Assembly: GCA_029747585.1 (NCBI GenBank)
Contig: JAPEVF010000090.1
Span: 64,276-116,649 of the forward strand
Origin: Pleurotus djamor
Taxonomy: Eukaryota; Basidiomycota; Agaricomycetes; Agaricales; Pleurotaceae
Length of the DNA: 52,374 nt
Direction of reading: 5' to 3'
A program made the translations under genes and the position numbers. The notes beneath the pieces were generated by a model that was not told the origin of the DNA, ran no database searches, and saw only the letters and a program-made list of their open reading frames with translations. Below are positions 45,701 to 52,374 of this stretch, piece after piece (within the stretch, counting starts at the first letter, position 1; each line of letters begins with the position of its first letter).

Positions 45701-46682
45701 AGATCAAGCGCAAGGCATTAGAACCTGATCCAGCTGTCAAACATCGCGTTGAACTGCCTGGAGAGGTGTGTGATGATTTATTTTTCGCTTTTCTAAATCG
45801 TGTTCATCAATGGCTATTTCAGGTTGCTGCTCAGTTAGGCGCTATGCGTGACGAAAACCGTCGAGTCTGGGAACAGCTCAACGTTGAAAGGCGCCGGTCT
45901 GAAAAACTGGTAAACCTCGTCGCTCGGTTATGGGATGTCGTCGGCAAAGGCTTCCCAGGAACTGGTAGGTCGTAGCGAAATTGATGTGTTTCCTCGTGCT
46001 CACTGGGTTTGTACAGTCCCACCATTCCCTACAGATCTCTTGGATTCGGGGGACAACCCGAACATATTCATCACATCACCGTCGATAGGTGGCCCCCGGT
46101 ATCCTCCGCCTCTGAGCATGAACATAGGGAATCCTCCCCTGCATTCCATGCATCACTCTCTCAGTTCACCCAATTCCAGCCCTACCAACTCGGAGTTCCC
46201 TCCTCACATCCATCAAGGGCAACATTCTCATTCCCTCTCTCGGCAACATAGCTTCCAGCATGTTTCCTTCTCACGAGGTGATGGGGCGGCATCATCCCCC
46301 ATGCCCTCCTCGTCCCCTGGATCTATCTCAATGGATCTGTACGACAACAATGACTCCGGCGACGTTGGTAGAGTCAGCATGAAAAGGCCTCGTATGGCCG
46401 TTGATGATAGCGGCCTGCCAGGAACCGTCGATTCGTTGTCAAGCCTTTCCACACCCAGTNGGGATGAGCTCTCCGGGTGGTACGGCTGCCGTCAAGAAAT
46501 TTTCACGGGCGCGCAGTGACTCTGCCCCTCTGGGGTACGGTCTTAACTCCTGGCAAGGAGCCACCCGCCCACGCAGTGGCAGCAATCTTTCTGGCCAGCG
46601 CGGTGTGCCTAACATCGGCAACCTTACCAGAGGCGGAGGCACTCCCCTTCTCCCCATTGCTACCCCCAATGCCTCGCGATAA
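42748..46682 (+). CDS. HSF1: Heat-shock transcription factor (HSF type)
   Basis: Predicted exons 42748-43805, 44873-44996, 45182-45235, 45610-45765, 45823-45964 and 46017-46682. With the N at 46460 removed the frame is open: 732 residues. The winged-helix DNA-binding domain spans residues about 345-445: F-V-T-K-L-Y-Q, W-T-E-H-G-T-S-F-V-V, F-S-R-T-I-L, K-H-N-N-F-S-S-F-V-R-Q-L-N-M-Y-G-F-H-K and W-E-F-S-H-L-K-F-L-R-G-R-P-D-L. A heptad region (V-A-A-Q-L-G-A-M-R-D-E-N-R onward) follows for trimerisation. The long N-terminal region is Gln/Ser/Gly-rich, the C-terminal one Ser/Pro-rich. It binds nGAAn repeats and drives stress genes. Two introns are very long for this locus: 43806-44872 (1067 nt) splits the domain at Q353, and 45236-45609 (374 nt) has an in-frame internal ATG at 45307. 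Confidence 0.88.
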
Positions 46683-47667
46683 TTTATCTTTCGCCAACCA
46701 ACAATGGGCATATGAACAACCGAACAACCTATGCAGCATGCTTAACGATTCCTATACCAACCCTCCACGATCCACAATGATATTGCTGCTCCTCCATGGA
46801 ATCTCTGCTTATTTATCTGCACCCCTCTGGGCACGCTCGNTTTCAGAAAAANGACTAAAAATCACCCGGACATTGTTCATTATCTGTTTCATTCAAAATC
46901 TTCTGTTACTATCCCTCTTTTCTAGACATTTCTGCTGTAACAAGCGGTCGCCAAGAAAAACATGCCCTCGCTCGACTTGGGTAGCCCTCCTTTTAGACAT
47001 ACCGCTCCTTCTCGCTTTTCGCGTTGTATATCGATCATCCTCTTTTTCCCTTTCGTCCTTCACCCCAACCCTTTCCTCCCTTGTTGTGTACAAAGTTGTC
47101 TCTGCTCTCTTGCTTCCCATCCTCGCAGTTTCTTCACTGTTCCATCTGTGTTGCCGTCCCCCGTCTCTCACCCTCACATCTGTATTATCACCCCACCACA
47201 ACCCAACCATTCTCGTCAGAAAGATTTTACCCTTCTCTGATTATCGATTCCCCCCATTGGTGTATATTCCAATCCTCATATATCCCCCGCACTCTTCAGA
47301 TGCTGCCACTTATCTATCTATACACACATCTCTCTCATGTTAACAAAACTGTTTTGGATTGGATTTAGGAATTCAGTATACCTCAGCTCATCCTTCCGTT
47401 TACCTTTCCTCCTCGAGTAGGCGAATTCGCTGGCTCGTTTGTTTCCCTTGTTTAAAGAGTTCTATCCTTTCGAGTCCCTTGCCTTAGCCAACGTAACCAG
47501 ACTAGATGTGTATACATAACATGCCGTGTTTGAATAAATGTGCCCCAACGTAGAGGATACTGCTAAAATCTCGTCGCAACATGGTTGAATTCATGATGCA
47601 TGTTTGACGGGCGCCTGGCGCTAAGACTGCTAAAGCGCAGTTCTCCTCCTTCCACTTCATCTACAAT
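46683..47667. other. HSF 3' flank and Arp2 promoter
   Basis: A C/T-rich region on the plus strand (about 46900-47300). The 288-codon frame at 46477-47343 is a shadow: it overlaps the HSF last exon in another frame and has low-complexity composition. No other feature. Confidence 0.4.
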
Positions 47668-49214
47668 ATGGATCCATCTGTGCCCATTGTCGTGGATAAC
47701 GGGACCGGGGTGGGTTATTCAAATTCTCTGTTATAATGCTTCAATCCGACGTATATCTCGCTATAGTTTGTCAAAGTCGGCTACGCTGGCTCCAACTTTC
47801 CAGAGCATGGTAATGCTGCCCGCCGTCTTCAACGTTTTCACCGACACTCAATCATGCTTATTTGCTTTCGGAATCGATGATGACCTCTAGTTTTTCCTTC
47901 CATCGTTGGTCGACCCATTCTCCGTGCTGAAGAACGCGTCGGCTCTGCTGTGATCAAGGATATCATGATTGGTGATGAAGCAGCCGCGAATCGCAACTAC
48001 CTACAGGTCACGCAGCCAATGGAACACGGCATAGTTCGAAATTGGGAAGATATGAAACATCTATGGGATTACACGTTCGATGAGAAGCTAAAGATCAATC
48101 CGCAAGGGAGGAAGGTGCTGCTGACGGAGCCTCCGATGAACCCCAAGGTGAACAGGCAACGGATGTGTCAGGTTATGTTCGAGGAGTACGGGTTCGAAGG
48201 GGTTTATGTCGCCATTCAGGCTGTCTTGACGCTTTACGCCCAAGGTGAGAGGATGCGGTTATCTCGAATGTATTCTGATGCTAACCAAAGGCCGTGTTGC
48301 CAGGTCTGACGACGGGAGTTGTCGTGGATTCTGGAGATGGAGTTACACATATTGTCCCTGTCTACGACGGCTTCGCTCTTCCGCATCTAACACGTCGACT
48401 TGATATTGCTGGTCGGGACGTGACTAGATATCTCATCAAACTGCTTCTCATGCGGGGATATGCTTTCAATCGAACAGCAGACTTTGAGACGGTCAGAGAA
48501 ATCAAGGAGAAGATGTGCTACGTCAGGTCCGTTTTCGTCTCACTTGCTGCGCCCCTTCCACGTTAATCACGTATGACTCAAATAGCTACGATCTTGATAT
48601 GGACCAACGGCTCTCAGAGGAGACTACCGTCCTCGTGGAAAGCTATACACTACCTGATGGACGCATAATCAAGGTCGGCTCGGAGCGATTTGAAGCCCCA
48701 GAGTGCATGTTCCAGCCACACATTGTCGATGTGGAGCAACCTGGAGTAGCAGGCAGGTTTTTCGTGCCTTTTCAATGATTTCGGAAATTGATGCCCAACC
48801 TTGTATCCAGAGATGCTCTTCCAGACAATTCAAGCGGCTGCCGTTGATGTTCGCGCAGAACTTTACAAGCATATTGTCCTGTCTGGTGGATCCAGTATGT
48901 ATCCTGGCCTACCAAGTCGTCTGGAGAAAGAGATGAAACAACTGTACCTCACCCGGGTGCTCAACGGTGATCCCTCTCGACTAAACGTTCGTTCAATTGC
49001 TTCATGCTCCTTTCGACCTTTGAATCTGACTACTGTTCGCCAGAAATTCAAAATCCGCATTGAAGATCCACCACGCCGGAAGCATATGGTCTTCTTGGGT
49101 GGTGCTGTCTTGGCTGATATCATGAAGAACCGTCAAGAGTTTTGGATAACGAGAGAGGAGTGGTTTGAACAGGGTGTTCAAGCTCTGGACAAATTGAACC
49201 GTGGTGAAACTTAG
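47668..49214 (+). CDS. ARP2: Actin-related protein 2 (Arp2)
   Basis: Subunit of the Arp2/3 complex that nucleates branched actin filaments. Predicted exons 47668-47709, 47767-47809, 47891-48244, 48304-48526, 48586-48752, 48811-48986 and 49044-49214 give 391 residues, the normal length. Actin-fold motifs: [15 protein letters not shown] at the N terminus, [11 protein letters not shown] for the second phosphate loop, and [11 protein letters not shown] for the adenosine site. Arp2-type segments include M-I-G-D-E-A-A and [10 protein letters not shown]. Intron 48753-48810 needs a GC donor (CAG|GCAGGT) to give the family-typical G-V-A-E-M-L-F. Intron 48987-49043 is 57 nt and open in frame. Confidence 0.93.
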
Positions 49215-49385
49215 AAATATGCAAAACTTTACCTCGAGCGGACTGTACACTACGATACTCTGGTGGACCGGATTATGTCCTATTTCGATATCATCCAAAA
49301 GAAACCAACGGCGGTTGAGTCAACTGCTCGTCTATATCATGGATTAAGTAGGTGTTATAGATACTCAGACGTTCTTTTAACCTGT

Positions 49386-50736
49386 CTACTGCGACCAAAA
49401 ACCTTCCCATTCAGGTAGCGCTGTGCTGCCCCCCGAACCTTGGATGATGTCTATGCTCTGTATTATCCTCAATTCCCTCCCCTTCATCCGTCGGGTCTTC
49501 CTAAGAAGGTCAGCCCGATCTTTCTCTTCGTCACTAGCCTGCTGATCTTCCTCCGGAAGCGTGAGGGCATACTCATGTGTCCGTGTGAGGATTGCGTGAG
49601 TCTTGGATAAGGCAAGGGAGGCAGAGATAGCAAGGGCTTTTCCCCCATATTCTGGGCGGTAATGGCCGATAACTAGCGCAGAAAACAGATCGCCTACACC
49701 GGAAAAGTACCCTGGTATAAGTGGCACACATTGGGCGTACACGGTCGATGAGGCATCATCTGCAGTGTCGTTACCGCTCGATGCGATGCAGATAAGATAT
49801 TCTTGTGAAGGATCGGATGTGTCTGGCCGTATCTTGGCGGGAAGGAGTTCTAAAAGCCATGTTTTGAGAGGGATAGAGCTCATTACGGCATTGGGGCACC
49901 GATACTCTCTGTGGAGTACTTTGAAAGCTTGTCGTAACGAAGAGATATCCTTGATCTCAGCTCCGGTTAACGTCCTGCGGTTGAAACTGGATGAGAGCAA
50001 GGAGGTAGAGGCTTCAAACAAGAACCTACTCGACCTCAAACCAATTCGGCGTAATAACCGTGGCTAGCGCCAGCATGCTTCGATAAACCGGGATGACATC
50101 CGCAGCGACGTACAATCGGCCTGAGTCACCCATGACAGCTGCGACGTACCAATGTCCTCAGCACAGGAAGAAAATGGGAGATGAAGGGGTCTACTCACGA
50201 TCCAAGACGTAAATTAGTTCTGGATTCCGAGACTTTAGTTCTCGAACCAGTTCTAACACCGCTGAGAGACCTTCCGCGCCGGGAATATACCCTTCGCGGA
50301 ACGATATCTTCAGAAGATGCATTTCTGAATTGAGTTCTGACTGACCTGTTACCAGACGCTTCTGCACGAACAACTCATTCTGCTTCATACCGTCAAAGAC
50401 TGCACGCAGATCGGCGGCGGACATCCTATTACCACCGAAACGACCATAACCTTGAAGCGAACATGAGTGTTATAATTGATTCACCAAGTCAGGAGCATGC
50501 TCACCCGAATGGTTAGAAAAGTTCACAGTATTCACAGCCTACAATAATGGGCTTGGTTAGGCTAGTCGCATGACTGATTTACGGAACCTTACGTCGACGT
50601 CGAAACCTAGACATTGAAGAGGGAACACAGCGGCCTTACTTCCAACATATCCAAATGAGACGTGGGACTGAATGCTCAAAACACGGTCGGTTTGCTGATA
50701 GGCGAAGGTGCTGTTGCTGTCCAAACTCGGGTCCAT
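49386..50736 (-). CDS. BUD16: Pyridoxal kinase
   Basis: Phosphorylates pyridoxal, pyridoxine and pyridoxamine in vitamin B6 salvage; ribokinase fold, cytosolic. Predicted exons (high to low) 50736-50593, 50538-50505, 50450-50199, 50138-50030 and 49986-49386, 379 residues. Motifs: [13 protein letters not shown] and [16 protein letters not shown] near the N terminus, [28 protein letters not shown], and G-V-G-D-L-F-S-A-L with the catalytic Asp of the GxGD anion hole. Start taken at M-D-P-S-L, 13 codons after an in-frame upstream ATG at 50775. The stop is 171 bp from that of Arp2 (convergent). A region of about 35 residues rich in Glu, Asp and Lys near the C terminus is longer than in yeast. Confidence 0.9.
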
Positions 50737-51080
50737 AATTGGCAGCGGATAGAACGGCAAGGTGGGAATGAGCAAGATTAGGAGATCAGACCTCCTTTAT
50801 AAAGCCCCTAAATACCGGTGAAATCATCCATGATTTATGGAGCGTGCTTCCCTATTCTACTGTTCGAAAAAGGGTTACGATTAATTAATGAGTAACAAGG
50901 ACTAATAGCCAATCTCAAGAATTATCATTGAGTTCGAATGTGTCTTGGATGTTTCCTTACGGGCCAAGCACATCCAGAGCGCCTAGCACCATTACGCCGA
51001 CCAGTTCGCGAACTTCGAATTGCTAACATCAACACATCGACGCTCTAGCTCACCATGTATGCATCAACCTCTACCACAAA
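50737..51080. other. Intergenic, pyridoxal kinase promoter side
   Basis: No gene seen; A/T-rich with a TTAATTAATGAGTAAC stretch near 50881-50896. Confidence 0.3.
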
Positions 51081-51329
51081 CTAAAAGGCATGTATTCCGC
51101 GAGGACGAGCCACTTTCCTTGAAACATTGAAGCCATACTTTTTTGCGGTACTTTTTGGACACCCTTGATNTGCCCTTGATACATCTAGGATGACATTTGC
51201 GCGTCTTTCGTTCTCATTATACTCCTTAAAACTTGCACTTGCCTCTGCTAATCTACGCGCTGGAGCTTTGATTGGATATCGACTGTGTCCATTCGGAACT
51301 TCCCAGAGGCTAGTATGGAGGCTCGACAC
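51081..51329 (-). pseudogene. Possible transposase N-terminal relic (HTH region)
   Basis: An 82-codon frame with one N. The stretch Y-N-E-N-E-R-R-A-N-V-I-L-D-V-S-R-A, then C-P-K-S-T-A-K-K-Y-G-F-N-V-S, resembles the psq-type helix-turn-helix at the N terminus of pogo/Tc1-like transposases (repeat of helix, A-x-x-Y-G-V, turn). No DDE catalytic part or terminal inverted repeats are seen, so at best it is a fragment. The assignment rests on pattern memory only. Confidence 0.3.
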
Positions 51330-51674
51330 TTAATGATGACCTCAAGGCCAGATACCAACCATGAATTGAATCCTTTTGGGACTCATGTCACTGCCAATCT
51401 GCATTCTCTGTGGCTGAAAAAACGCGTATACCTCTTGCTTAGTTCGTGCCTTTGATGAGGCTGCAACCTGGTGCATCTCTCAGAATGACCGTGCAGCTCC
51501 CTGATCAAGTGTACGGCCCGGGATTTTGTGCTGAGAAACTGCCTGGCAAACTATTCGAAGTGTCCAACCATGGTACCTATAAAGTGTTTCTTGTCCTAAA
51601 GTCCACATTCAAATTCAACCACCTCCCAGTCTCAAGAGGTATCTTTCTTATCCTCCCCGACGTCGTTCAACAAC

Positions 51675-52374
51675 ATGGGCGGAAGCTTTTTTGACAAGCT
51701 CAGTTTCAACCCTGGTCAATACGCCCGGAAGATTATGTCAATGGACCTTCAAGAGCATGCCCGTCGCATATACTCCAAACGTCGTATACTCGCCTCTACG
51801 CATGGCCGAGCTATTGGAGGTGTGTTGGCCTCCCCAGCCACCGGCGGTTTATCGTTGCTCGGTACCGCTGCTGCTGGATACCAGGGAGATACCGAGGAAA
51901 GGAAACTCGATGTACTCGAGCAGACCTGGCAGCAACGCGGCCAGTATCCTCTCCCGACCCATTTCATCCGCGATACCCTCGTCCCCGTTGTCCTTTCCAC
52001 CGCTTTTGGTGTCCTCGGGTTCTTCATCGATTTCGGTGGCGTGGTTGACGGCATTGTACACAAGGCAGTCTACTGGCTAGGCGACTCCCTTCACCTGACG
52101 GGCCAGAGTTCCACCAATGCCATCTCCGGATATTACAACGAATTCACAAACAAGTGGATGGATTTTATGGGGGAGAAGTTTGGGAACAAGATTGTGGACT
52201 CGTACAATCAACGTAACACTATCCCGAACGGGTATTACCCTCATCCACAACCTGGGTAAGCGCATGAACGTGTCCATTCTAATTGCCGTTGGATTCTCAA
52301 GTTCTCGTTTCCTTTCACAGGTATCCATATCTTTATAAGTGGAGTCTGTCCGTACCGCCGCTCCCTTGTCACGC
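51675..52374 (+). CDS. Unrecognised protein, 3'-truncated by the window edge
   Basis: Predicted exons 51675-52255 and 52321 to beyond 52374 in consistent phase. The first 193 residues start M-G-G-S-F-F-D-K-L, with basic stretches (R-R-I-Y-S-K-R-R), a Gly/Ala-rich segment (G-G-L-S-L-L-G-T-A-A-A-G-Y), and a hydrophobic helix (V-V-L-S-T-A-F-G-V-L-G-F-F-I) that may cross a membrane. The M-G-G start could be N-myristoylated. The second exon begins Y-P-Y-L-Y-K-W. I do not recognise the family. An ORF at 51446-51694 upstream in another frame is probably leader sequence. Confidence 0.55.

Noticed and set aside
46477..47343. 288-codon frame after HSF
   Set aside because: Overlaps the HSF last exon in a different frame, then runs through C/T-rich flank; composition is Leu/Ser/Pro low complexity with two N bases.
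1..52374. CRISPR array, operons or bacterial elements
   Set aside because: Spliced genes, eukaryotic protein families and tRNA genes show fungal nuclear DNA; no spaced direct repeats were seen.

Overview
The window looks like nuclear DNA of a mushroom-forming basidiomycete (Agaricomycetes). Genes are split by many short introns (about 43-81 nt, GT...AG, often with a CTAAC-like branch site), intergenic spaces are short, and the protein set fits: class-3 lipases, a UbiA-superfamily membrane enzyme, P450s, expanded F-box-like families, SYS1, HSF, Arp2 and pyridoxal kinase. I cannot place it below class. The sequence is a draft. Several N characters sit beside homopolymer runs, and at four places removing the N restores a reading frame.

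Left part (1-9.8 kb): a truncated class-3 lipase converges on a repeat-rich lectin-like protein. Next come a disrupted F-box-like gene, a single-pass membrane glycoprotein, three small secreted proteins or peptides, and a complete 11-exon lipase. This is an accessory, secretome-like stretch.

Candidate metabolic region (9.9-15.2 kb): a decayed P450 3' end, a UbiA-superfamily enzyme whose first Asp-rich motif is altered (prenyltransferase or UbiA-type terpene cyclase) and a complete 10-exon P450 on the opposite strand. A second complete P450 of the same gene architecture, preceded by another P450 3'-end remnant, lies at 29.2-32.0 kb.

Middle (15.9-29 kb): a 695-residue coiled-coil, Arg/Ser-rich protein, a small membrane-anchored protein, tRNA-Ser(AGA), a DUF1769-type protein, tRNA-Gly(GCC) with an intron, a small coiled-coil protein, then two F-box-like families. 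Family A has one intact copy, one copy with a stop codon and one relic. Family B is a tandem pair with related upstream regions.

Right part (32-52 kb) is mostly conserved housekeeping: a 1767-residue protein with three START-like regions and a C-terminal membrane anchor, SYS1 (Golgi), a 3.9-kb stretch without a confident gene, a heat-shock factor with two unusually long introns, Arp2, pyridoxal kinase, a possible transposase relic, and the 5' part of an unrecognised gene that runs off the end.

The strongest points for a second look are the UbiA-type enzyme beside the P450s, the HSF gene with a long intron inside the DNA-binding domain and a possible internal start giving a form without that domain, three GC-AG introns, and the triple-START protein. 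Splice sites were predicted by hand. For most spliced genes the exon phases add up to one open frame.
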